In this document: in pieces, positions 17,600-25,173 of the stretch | How the letters are laid out: each line of letters starts with the position of its first letter | Numbering within the stretch: position 1 is the first letter of the stretch | Source: Parvibaculum sp963696585 | Lineage (GTDB): Bacteria; Pseudomonadota; Alphaproteobacteria; Parvibaculales; Parvibaculaceae | Assembly (NCBI GenBank): GCA_963696585.1 | Contig: CAVOKW010000025.1 | Coordinates: 1 to 64,000, forward strand | Length of the DNA: 64,000 nt | Direction of reading: 5' to 3' | Position numbers and translations under genes: made by a program | Notes under the pieces: generated by a model | What the model saw: the letters and a program-made list of their open reading frames with translations, nothing else | The model's database searches: none | What the model was told of the DNA's origin: nothing

Positions 17600-17743
17600 T
17601 CATTGTGATGACCCCTGTTCGGTGGCGGCGACACCGACGGCTTCCTTGCTCGCGAAATGGTGGAAAAACGCCCCCTTGCTGACGCCTGCCTCGCGGCAGA
17701 GATCGTCAACGCTTGTGTCGGCATAGCCTTTTTCAAAAACATA
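17600..17743 (-). pseudogene. Remnant of a TetR/AcrR regulator gene (HTH part only)
   Basis: Forty-seven codons ending in a stop read as a TetR N-terminal DNA-binding domain: EKGYADTSVDDLCREAGVSK followed by GAFFHHFASKEAVG. The start codon and first helix are missing (an upstream in-frame stop, no ATG/GTG/TTG), and the whole ligand domain is gone: the frame stops at 17600, about 20 bp from the repeat field. The regulator has decayed, while a TetR-type palindrome just upstream is kept. Confidence 0.7.
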
Positions 17744-17758
17744 CCGACCGGTTGGTAT
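17741..17758. promoter_or_regulatory. TetR-type palindromic operator before the desaturase gene
   Basis: ATACCGACCGGTTGGTAT is an 18-bp inverted repeat with one mismatched pair, of the ACCGACCGGTCGGT type bound by several TetR/AcrR repressors. It overlaps the 5' end of the TetR remnant and lies upstream of the desaturase gene, so it probably once served both. If a paralogous regulator elsewhere still binds it, it may still control the desaturase. Confidence 0.6.
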
Positions 17759-17901
17759 ATTATCAAGCGGTCGGGGGGTGCTTCACCATGTCTTGGTTTT
17801 GTGACATCCCGTCGGGCTCAATTCCTTTGACCCGACTTGCGGCTTCTGGCTATCTCCAGCCTCCCTAAATGCCGCGAGGACGGCTTTCGAGCACAGGTTG
17901 C

Positions 17902-18888
17902 ATGCAGAACAAGATCAAGATATTTGCCGACCATTGTGCGTTGTACAAAAAACCCGATCCGGGTCGGGCCGCTTTGCAGATTGTGACGACAAGCCTCGTC
18001 TTTGCCGTCTGCATCAGCGCCATGTATCTGAGCCTTCACTATGGCTATTGGCTGACGCTGCTGCTGGCGGTGCCGACGGCAGGCTGCGCCTTGCGGTTTT
18101 TTGTCATCCAGCATGATTGCGGGCACGGCTCTTTTTTTGCCTCGAAGACAGCGAATGACATGACCGGGCGCTTGCTCAGTGTGCTGACGATTACGCCTTA
18201 TGCCTATTGGCGCCGCTTGCACGCGCTGCATCACGTCTCCTCGTCAAATCTCGACCGGCGCGGCTTTGGCGATATTGATACGCTGACAACGGATGAATAT
18301 GCGGCGTTATCCTCAATTCGTCGACTTGGCTATCGCATCTATCGCCATCCGTTCTTTCTGCTCGTGATCGGCGGGCCCTTGCATTTTCTGGTATTGCAGC
18401 GCTTTCCCATGACCTTGCGCGTTCCGGTCCGGGAAATGTGGGGCAGTGTCATGCTGCATAACCTCGCCATTGGCGTTTTCTATGGCAGCCTTGTCTATGT
18501 GCTGGGCTGGGAACATTTTGCCATTCTCGTCCTGCCGGTATTGATATTTGCCGCCGCCATGGGTGTGTGGCTCTTCTATGTTCAGCATCAGTTTGAAACA
18601 ACGACATGGGACGCGACAGAATCCTGGGATCGCAAGACGGCAGCGCTGCTCGGCAGCTCCTACTATGTGCTGCCGCGTGTGCTGCGCTGGTTCACGGGCA
18701 ATATCGGTCTGCACCACATCCATCATCTGTGCAGCCATATTCCCAATTATCGTTTGCAGGAATGTCTCGATGCCATGCCCGAACTCAAGGGCATCAATCG
18801 GTTGACCATGCTGGAAAGCCTGAGGATGGCATCGCTCGCGCTTTGGGATCCCAAGAAGCGCCGTCTGGTGCGTTTTCAGGGTTACTGA
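17902..18888 (+). CDS. Membrane fatty-acid desaturase
   Basis: 328 residues with the three His boxes of the acyl-lipid/acyl-CoA desaturase family: HDCGH, HALHH and HIHH, and four or more TM segments in two pairs. It should introduce a double bond into membrane acyl chains using a di-iron centre, molecular oxygen and an electron donor. The ATG at 17902 is preferred (AGG 5 bases upstream; the family similarity starts just after it), though the frame opens at an ATG at 17869. Upstream lie a TetR-type operator and a decayed TetR gene, the usual arrangement for regulated desaturases. Confidence 0.87.
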   Translation: MQNKIKIFADHCALYKKPDPGRAALQIVTTSLVFAVCISAMYLSLHYGYWLTLLLAVPTAGCALRFFVIQHDCGHGSFFASKTANDMTGRLLSVLTITPYAYWRRLHALHHVSSSNLDRRGFGDIDTLTTDEYAALSSIRRLGYRIYRHPFFLLVIGGPLHFLVLQRFPMTLRVPVREMWGSVMLHNLAIGVFYGSLVYVLGWEHFAILVLPVLIFAAAMGVWLFYVQHQFETTTWDATESWDRKTAALLGSSYYVLPRVLRWFTGNIGLHHIHHLCSHIPNYRLQECLDAMPELKGINRLTMLESLRMASLALWDPKKRRLVRFQGY

Positions 18889-18895
18889 TTGCCGG

Positions 18896-19075
18896 TCAAG
18901 CCGCGAAGACCTTGCGACCATCCACCCATGTTTCGGGCACCTTGAGGTTGTGACCGGGTACGCTGAACATCGCGGCCTGAGCACTCCGTTGGATATTCCG
19001 TTCGCGTCTCGCCGACAGGCCGCGCCTGTCAAATGGTGACGTTGCCTTTTGCTTCTGGCCGCAGGGAAAAATGCG
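18896..19075 (-). pseudogene. Possible 3' remnant of an amidohydrolase gene
   Basis: A minus-strand frame with no good start ends in NLKVPETWVDGRKVFAA. The TWVDGR-x-V pattern is typical of the last strand of many amidohydrolases. The open frame is about 60 codons and the rest is unrecognisable. It sits in the 230-bp gap between the desaturase and crotonase genes. Weak evidence; it could be chance. Confidence 0.3.
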
Positions 19076-19118
19076 CTAGGCTTTCGCAAAACAACAAGAA
19101 GTCTGTCCGGAGGATCAC

Positions 19119-19937
19119 ATGAGCGAACGTATTTCCGTCAAGATTGAAGCGGGTGTGGCCGATGTCCGGCTGACGCGTGCGGACAAAATGAATGCCCTTG
19201 ATGATGCGATGTTCGAGGCGCTGCTGGCGACGGGCGAACGCCTGGCCAAGGACAAGAGCGTGCGTGTGGTCGTGCTGTCAGGCGAGGGGCGCGCCTTTTG
19301 CGCCGGGCTCGACATGAGCAATTTTGGCAAGATGGCGGCACCCAAAGGCGAGGCCAAGACATCGGGTGGGGCTGTGCCGGGGCGGCTTGAGCAGCGAACC
19401 CATGGGATTGCCAATCGCCCGCAATATGCAGCCTGGCTGTGGCGCGAATTGCCGGTGCCGGTGATTGCGGCGGTGCACGGCGTTGCCTATGGCGGCGGAT
19501 TTCAGGTGATGCTGGGGGCCGACATTCGCTATGTCGCGCCCGACACAAAGCTCTCGATCATGGAAATCAAATGGGGTCTGGTGCCCGATATGGCGGGGAC
19601 ACAGATCATGCGCCATCTGGCGCGAGAAGATATTGTGCGCGAGCTGACTTATACGGGGCGCGTCTTTTCGGGCGAAGAAGCGGGCCAGTATGGCTTTGCC
19701 ACGCGCGTGACGGCGACACCATTGGACGATGCGCTGGCGACGGCGCGTGAAATTGCCGGCAAAAGCCCATCGGCCATTCGCGCCGCGAAACGATTGCTCA
19801 ACAAGGCTGTCTCGGTCGATGAAGCTGCGGGGCTGATCGTTGAATCGGTTGAACAGGAAAAGCTCATCGGTTCGCCCGATCAGGTCGAGGCGATCATGTC
19901 CAACCTCGAAAAGCGCGTGGCTGATTATTCTGATTGA
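19119..19937 (+). CDS. Crotonase/enoyl-CoA hydratase family protein
   Basis: 272 residues with the crotonase fold. Oxyanion-hole segments are SGEGRAFCAGLDMS and AAVHGVAYGGGFQVML. Glu149 in IMEIKWG matches the second catalytic Glu of enoyl-CoA hydratase, but the position of the first catalytic Glu (GGGxEL) is Gln129 (GGGFQV). It may therefore be an isomerase, a hydratase with altered chemistry or another crotonase. GGAGG lies just before the ATG. The insert GEAKTSGGAVPGRLEQRTHG is typical of a subgroup found beside lipid genes. Confidence 0.88.
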   Translation: MSERISVKIEAGVADVRLTRADKMNALDDAMFEALLATGERLAKDKSVRVVVLSGEGRAFCAGLDMSNFGKMAAPKGEAKTSGGAVPGRLEQRTHGIANRPQYAAWLWRELPVPVIAAVHGVAYGGGFQVMLGADIRYVAPDTKLSIMEIKWGLVPDMAGTQIMRHLAREDIVRELTYTGRVFSGEEAGQYGFATRVTATPLDDALATAREIAGKSPSAIRAAKRLLNKAVSVDEAAGLIVESVEQEKLIGSPDQVEAIMSNLEKRVADYSD

Positions 19938-20015
19938 ATTTGCCAGACAGGCTCAGGGGAAGCGTCTAGAATGGCCATGCATGCCACCCGCATGTTTCCC
20001 ATGATGGAGGACCAA

Positions 20016-20150
20016 TTGGCCAAAGGTCAGCAGAAAAGCAATCGCGAAACCAAGAAGCCGAAACAGATCAAAAAAGCAGCGCCGGTTGCTGCATCGCCAT
20101 TTGCGGCGGGCAGCACAGGCAAGAGCGATGTGCCGGGCAAGAAAAAATAA
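20016..20150 (+). CDS. Small conserved basic protein (44 aa)
   Basis: Starts at a TTG with GGAGG five bases upstream. The product reads AKGQQKSNRETKKPKQIKKA, then an Ala/Ser/Gly stretch and a Lys-rich end. The KGQxKSNRExKKPK core recurs in tiny proteins of many proteobacteria whose function is unknown. An in-frame ATG at 20001 is possible but has no ribosome site. Strongly basic, so it may bind RNA or DNA. It ends 5 bp before the convergent hydrolase stop. Confidence 0.7.
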   Translation: MAKGQQKSNRETKKPKQIKKAAPVAASPFAAGSTGKSDVPGKKK

Positions 20151-20155
20151 TTTGC

Positions 20156-21256
20156 CTATTGGCCAGGCGTTTCGTTGAGCCATTGAATGAGAGCGGCATT
20201 TTCTTCCACCGGATAAGTGTGGGAGAGATCGGCAATTTCGCTGTAGCTGCAATTGGCCGCTGAAGCGGTGAGAACCGCATTGGCCTCGCGCGCCATGTGG
20301 GCCGGAAACATCCAGTCCAGCGCACCATGGGTGATATGTATCGGCAGGTTCTTCAGGCGAGCAGGCGTGGTGGTTTGCAGCAGGAAGGGATGAAAACTTG
20401 CCGAGACCGGCGCGAGATGGGTGAAGGATGATTGCGGATTCAAGCCCGCAACATAGCTGAAGGTGCCACCATCACTCATGCCGGTGAGCAGAAGCCGTTG
20501 CCGGTCGATGTTCCAGCGCTCGCCGACAAAGGCAAGAATGCGCTCAAGGCCGAGAAAATCGCGATCGGACTCCATCAAGGACCATGTGTCATCGCGCGAT
20601 GTCGGGCAGACGAGAATGGCGCCGTGGCTGCGGGCGGCGCGGAGCCAGCTCCAGACAAAATCGCGGCCATGGCCGCTGCCGCCATGAAGCGCCATGATGA
20701 GTGGCATGGCGCTTGCCGGGTCATAATATTCCGGGACATAGATCGAAATGCCGCCGCGCTTGTCGCGCTCATTATTCACGTGCATGAGGCCGACATCGGG
20801 CCGTTCCGGATCGGCTGCCTCCAGCGCTGCCAAGAGGGGGGCGTCCTGACGGCTTCCCGCCTCCAGAAAGAAGTCACTGATCGGCGGGAAAAGCCAGACA
20901 AGGGCATAGAGGGCTTCCTGTGCTCGCGTCAGGTGGCGCAAGGCGCGATAGCCCTGGAGCGCAGGCTGAGGGGCATCCGGCGCCAGGCGTAGGCCATCGA
21001 ATGTCTTGAGCGTCTGCTCGCCCGCCAGCAGGAGCTGGTTCTGTATGGGGGCAAGGCTGGACGGGCATTCAAGGGTCGCCAAGACCATGAGCTGCGCCTG
21101 CAGGCCGGTGTCGCGCCCTTCCAGCATGGCGACCAGCTCCGGCAGGACCGGCGGGTGAAAATGGCGGGCGGTAAAGCTCAAGGCGTCCAGCGCGTCGAGC
21201 AGTGATGGCAGGAGGGCCATGATCGGGGGCAGCACCTTTTCCACGTCATTGCTCAT
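20156..21256 (-). CDS. Alpha/beta hydrolase (phospholipase/carboxylesterase-like)
   Basis: 366 residues: a helical N-terminal part of about 160 residues with no recognised family, then an alpha/beta-hydrolase domain with oxyanion segment ALHGGSGHGRDF, nucleophile elbow GMSDGG, Asp in HGALDWMFP and His in LSHTYP. No signal peptide, so cytoplasmic. The ATG at 21256 has AAAGGAG upstream. The substrate is unknown; an ester of a hydrophobic acid is likely from family resemblance. Confidence 0.82.
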   Translation of the reverse strand: MSNDVEKVLPPIMALLPSLLDALDALSFTARHFHPPVLPELVAMLEGRDTGLQAQLMVLATLECPSSLAPIQNQLLLAGEQTLKTFDGLRLAPDAPQPALQGYRALRHLTRAQEALYALVWLFPPISDFFLEAGSRQDAPLLAALEAADPERPDVGLMHVNNERDKRGGISIYVPEYYDPASAMPLIMALHGGSGHGRDFVWSWLRAARSHGAILVCPTSRDDTWSLMESDRDFLGLERILAFVGERWNIDRQRLLLTGMSDGGTFSYVAGLNPQSSFTHLAPVSASFHPFLLQTTTPARLKNLPIHITHGALDWMFPAHMAREANAVLTASAANCSYSEIADLSHTYPVEENAALIQWLNETPGQ

Positions 21257-21511
21257 GATTGCCGCTCCTTTTCTGCTGACGTTAACGCAAAAAGCGCGCG
21301 CCATGCGCGTGTGAAGGCAAACTTATCCTCACCTGCCCAAACCGGCCTTATTGTCGCGACATGGCAAGCGGGGGTTCCGTTTGCTATATAGTGACCCATA
21401 TTTCCGGTTCCGGCCTGTTGGCGGATACTGGTTAACGGGTCGGGCATATTGACCTGTGGGCTCGCGCGGCGCTAAGCCAGCACTCCAATCGCGACGAGAC
21501 ACTTCGCAAGG

Positions 21512-23311
21512 ATGAGTAAACTGACCCTCGTGACGCAAGCAGATGACAAGCCGGGTTCCTTCGCGCTGGTGAAGCGGCTCTTTGACGAGAATGTTCGCGG
21601 GCACATTCCCGGCTATGCCATGGCGTTTATCTGCATGGGCATTGTGGCGGCGACAACAGGCGCCAGCGCCTGGATCATGAAGGACATCATCAACCGCATC
21701 TTCGTGCAAAAAGAAGAGAAGATGGTGTGGATCATCGCCGGGGCGGTGGTGGCCATTTTCGCGGTCAAGGGGATCGCGACCTATTTCCAGCAGGTCCTGC
21801 TTTCACGGATCGGCAATAACATCATCGCCAGCCTGCAGCGGCGTATTTATGACCGGGTCCTGTCGCAGTCGCTGGATTTTTATCAGCGCCATCCGATGAG
21901 CGATCTGGCGACACGCATGTCGCATAATGCGGGCGCGGCGCGCGCGGTGATTGATCTCATCATTTCCAGTATTGGCCGCGATGTGCTGTCCGTTATTGCC
22001 CTGACCGCCGTGATGGTCATTCAGGACCCGTTGATGTCGGTGATGGTGCTGTTTCTGATGCCCGCCGCGATCCTGTTTGTGACGGGTCTCGTCAAGCGGG
22101 TGAAAAAAATTGCCCGATCCGAATTGCAGTTCCTGACCCGCATTACCTCCACCATGCAGGAAACGGCAGGCGGCATTCGCATTGTCAAAGCCTTCAACAT
22201 GGAAGAGCGGATGCGCGCGATCATGTCGAGTGCGATTGGCGATGTGGAAAAGCGTTCCAACAAGATGGCGACGATTGGCGCGCTGACAAGCCCGATCATG
22301 GAAACGCTGGGCGGCTTTGCCGTCGCGCTTGTCATTTGCTATGGCGGCTGGAATGTCATTCAGCGCGGTAGCGACCCGGGCGGTTTCTTCTCGTTTCTGA
22401 CGGCCCTGCTGATGGCCTATGAACCGGCCAAACGACTTGCCAAACTCAATGTCCAGTTTCATGGCGGCATGATGGGCGTGCAGCAGCTCTATGAGGTGCT
22501 TGATGAGCCGGTGACGATTGATGAAGCACCTGATGCCAAGTCGCTGGTGGTGAACGGTGGCCGGGTCTCTCTCAAGGATGTGACTTTCGCTTATACCGAT
22601 GTACCGGCGCTCAATCATCTGACGCTGGAAGCGGCCCCTTCTTCCGTGACCGCGCTTGTCGGGCCGTCTGGCGCAGGCAAGTCCACGATCTTCGGTTTGA
22701 TCGAGCGGTTTTACGATCCGCAACAGGGCAGCGTGTCGATTGACGGACAGGACCTGAAAGGCGTGACGTTTGAATCGCTGCGCCGTCAGGTGGCGCTGGT
22801 GACGCAGGAGACATTCCTGTTTGAAGGCACGATCCGCGAGAATATCGCTCATGGCCTGGCGGATGCGCGCTTCGATCAGATTGTTGAAGCGGCCAAGAAT
22901 GCCAATGCTGACGAATTCATTTCACAATTGCCGGAGGGGTATGATTCCCATGTTGGCGATGGCGGTTCATTGCTGTCGGGTGGTCAACGTCAAAGACTGT
23001 CGATTGCGCGCGCCATGTTGCGTGATGCGCCCATTCTGTTGATGGATGAACCGACCTCGGCGCTTGATGCACAATCCGAGGCCAAGGTGCAGGAAGCGCT
23101 TGATCGTTTGATGAAAGGGCGCACGACGATTGTTATCGCGCATCGCTTGACCACGGTTCGCAATGCCGATGTCATTCATGTGATGGAGAGCGGCCGCGTG
23201 GTGCAATCCGGCTCGCATGATGAACTGCTCAAGCTTGGCGGGCTTTACGCACATCTCTATGAATTGCAGTTCCGTGATCGTCCGGTGAAAATTGCCGCCA
23301 CAGCCGATTAA
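21512..23311 (+). CDS. MsbA-like ABC exporter (fused membrane and ATPase domains)
   Basis: 599 residues: six TM helices (about 1-320) and a C-terminal ATPase with Walker A GPSGAGKST, Q loop, signature LSGGQRQRLS, Walker B ILLMDEPTSALD and switch His in IAHRLTT. Layout and the coupling-helix region match lipid A/phospholipid flippases of the MsbA group, though such half-transporters also export drugs. It works as a homodimer in the inner membrane. Monocistronic; its stop is 11 bp from the convergent sterol-desaturase-family gene. Confidence 0.9.
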   Translation: MSKLTLVTQADDKPGSFALVKRLFDENVRGHIPGYAMAFICMGIVAATTGASAWIMKDIINRIFVQKEEKMVWIIAGAVVAIFAVKGIATYFQQVLLSRIGNNIIASLQRRIYDRVLSQSLDFYQRHPMSDLATRMSHNAGAARAVIDLIISSIGRDVLSVIALTAVMVIQDPLMSVMVLFLMPAAILFVTGLVKRVKKIARSELQFLTRITSTMQETAGGIRIVKAFNMEERMRAIMSSAIGDVEKRSNKMATIGALTSPIMETLGGFAVALVICYGGWNVIQRGSDPGGFFSFLTALLMAYEPAKRLAKLNVQFHGGMMGVQQLYEVLDEPVTIDEAPDAKSLVVNGGRVSLKDVTFAYTDVPALNHLTLEAAPSSVTALVGPSGAGKSTIFGLIERFYDPQQGSVSIDGQDLKGVTFESLRRQVALVTQETFLFEGTIRENIAHGLADARFDQIVEAAKNANADEFISQLPEGYDSHVGDGGSLLSGGQRQRLSIARAMLRDAPILLMDEPTSALDAQSEAKVQEALDRLMKGRTTIVIAHRLTTVRNADVIHVMESGRVVQSGSHDELLKLGGLYAHLYELQFRDRPVKIAATAD

Positions 23312-23322
23312 GGGGTGGGTGG

Positions 23323-24183
23323 TTAAAGGGGTTCGCGCGTGAAGGGGATGCGCAGTTGTCCCCAGAAACCCTCGGGCATTGGATGCTTGATGCCGATGTC
23401 ACGCGGCGGGCGTGCAGGCGAGTTGTAAAAAGTGCCAAAGATCTGGTCATAGATCATCAGGTTTTCGCCATAGTTGCGATTGCCTTGCGAGAGATCCCTG
23501 GAATGATGCCAGCGATGCAGGTTCGGTGTGTTGAAAATATAGTTCAACCAGCCGCATTCGACTTCGATATTGCAATGGGTGAGAATGCCGATGATGGCGG
23601 TGGCAGCACTTACCAGCAGCAGGACATTTTCAGGCGCGCCGAGAAGCAGGAGCACGGGCATGCCGACCATCAGACCTGTGACGGTATCCACGAGATGGAA
23701 GCGTCCTGTGTTGAAAAACCAGAGCCTTGTGACGCTGTGATGGATGGCATGGAAGCGCCAGAGCCAAGGCCATTCATGGGCCAGGCGATGCTTCCAGTAC
23801 AGGCCAAACTCAACGATGACCAAGCCAAGCGCCATCTGCACCAGAAGCGGCCATGAGACAGGCCAGAATGCGTCGCCCTGGGGGGCGAGCCATTGTGCCA
23901 GACCCATGAAGACCGTGACCGCGATGATGACCTGTGCCGTCGCCTTGCTGAGAACCGTATGTGCGAGATCGGGCAGTATCTGGCCATCACTTTCCAGCCA
24001 TTCGCACTCATGCGGCATGACGCGCTCCAGCAGCGCGATGGTGAGAGCAAGCGTGAGATAGACAAGATTGAAAACGATGATGCCTTGGCGCGAAAGCATG
24101 CCGAGATAAATGAGGCTCATCGGCACGACAAAGAGCAGCGGCCAGAGGATGATTGTCAGTGTACGTTTCAAGGCAGAATGCAA
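23323..24183 (-). CDS. Sterol desaturase/fatty-acid hydroxylase family protein
   Basis: 286 residues with four or five TM segments and the His-rich boxes HRLAHE, HAIHH and HRWHHS plus an NYGENLMIYDQIFGTFY end, all typical of the di-iron FA_hydroxylase superfamily. Likely oxidises a lipid or carotenoid chain. The start is a TTG with GAGG upstream. The neighbouring MsbA-like exporter and the enoyl-CoA hydratase read divergently suggest lipid metabolism. Confidence 0.87.
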   Translation of the reverse strand: MHSALKRTLTIILWPLLFVVPMSLIYLGMLSRQGIIVFNLVYLTLALTIALLERVMPHECEWLESDGQILPDLAHTVLSKATAQVIIAVTVFMGLAQWLAPQGDAFWPVSWPLLVQMALGLVIVEFGLYWKHRLAHEWPWLWRFHAIHHSVTRLWFFNTGRFHLVDTVTGLMVGMPVLLLLGAPENVLLLVSAATAIIGILTHCNIEVECGWLNYIFNTPNLHRWHHSRDLSQGNRNYGENLMIYDQIFGTFYNSPARPPRDIGIKHPMPEGFWGQLRIPFTREPL

Positions 24184-24276
24184 GGGCGGCCTCAGTTCTG
24201 TTCAGCTCACATAATAATGTCAGCAAGAATGTCAGCAAGTTGGCGTCGGCTCCCTCCCCATGCTGAAGTTTATGTC

Positions 24277-24295
24277 ATTGACGCGCCGCGTCAAT
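24277..24295. promoter_or_regulatory. Perfect 19-bp palindrome in a divergent promoter region
   Basis: ATTGACGCGCCGCGTCAAT is a perfect inverted repeat around a central C. It lies 66 bp upstream of the enoyl-CoA hydratase ATG at 24361 and 94 bp from the divergent sterol-desaturase-family gene. The TTGACG/CGTCAA halves resemble operators of regulators of fatty- and branched-chain-acid catabolism; the regulator is not in this window. Confidence 0.6.
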
Positions 24296-24360
24296 CAAGC
24301 GGTTGACCATCTTGCTGCAACGTATTCTTATGCCGGAACAAGCGTTTCCGGGAGATAACA

Positions 24361-25173
24361 ATGTCTACCACATCGACAAGCCTGACCAGGGATGATGCGC
24401 CACATTTCACGATTGACTGGCTGGAAGATGGAGCGGTGTTCACATTGCGCCGCCCCAAGAAGCTCAATTCGGTGACGCGCCAGATTCTCGACGGGTTGAG
24501 CAACTGTCTGGATGCATTGGAAAAGCGCGGCGGCCGACTGCTGGTAATCACGGGAGAGGGGGAGAAATCCTTTTGCGCGGGGACCGATCTTGCCGAGAGC
24601 TCCAGGCTCAGCCGTGCGGATGGCGAGGCAAAAAATGATTTTGCCCGCGCCCTGTTTTATCGCCTGTCGCAGAGCAGGGTGATCAGCGTGGCAGCTGTCA
24701 ATGGACTGGCCTTTGGCGGCGGCATGGAACTGGCGATGGCTTGCCTTTTCCGCATTGTGGCACCCCATGCCGATATGTCATTGCCTGAAATAAAGCTCGG
24801 CGTCTTGCCGACTTATGGCGGCACGCAATTCTTGCCCGCGCTTGTGGGACAATCGCGGGCGCTGGATATCATGCTGACAGGGCGGCGCGTCGGATCGGCG
24901 GAAGCACTGGCGCTTGGGCTTGCAACGCGCATTGCTGACAGCGAGACCGGACTGGTCGAGCAGGCGTTGGCCTTTGCCCGATCGATCACCTGCTATAGCC
25001 AGGTGGCGATTGATTGCACGCGCGCCTGTGCCGCGGCAGCGGGACCGCAGGTGACCCCGGCCGGGCTTGATGCCGAGAGGGCGCAAGTCGCAATCGTGAT
25101 TGAGAGCGACGATTCAAAAGAAGGCGTGCGGGCCTTTCTGGAAAAGCGGGCACCTGTCTTCAAGCATCGCTGA
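24361..25173 (+). CDS. Enoyl-CoA hydratase/isomerase family protein
   Basis: 270 residues. Oxyanion segments TGEGEKSFCAGTDL and VNGLAFGGGMELAMA, with both catalytic Glu positions present (GGMELA and LPEIKLG), so hydratase activity is plausible. GGGAG lies 6 bases before the ATG. The stop overlaps the convergent CoA-transferase gene by 14 bp. Probably acts in beta-oxidation of an unknown acid. Confidence 0.88.
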   Translation: MSTTSTSLTRDDAPHFTIDWLEDGAVFTLRRPKKLNSVTRQILDGLSNCLDALEKRGGRLLVITGEGEKSFCAGTDLAESSRLSRADGEAKNDFARALFYRLSQSRVISVAAVNGLAFGGGMELAMACLFRIVAPHADMSLPEIKLGVLPTYGGTQFLPALVGQSRALDIMLTGRRVGSAEALALGLATRIADSETGLVEQALAFARSITCYSQVAIDCTRACAAAAGPQVTPAGLDAERAQVAIVIESDDSKEGVRAFLEKRAPVFKHR

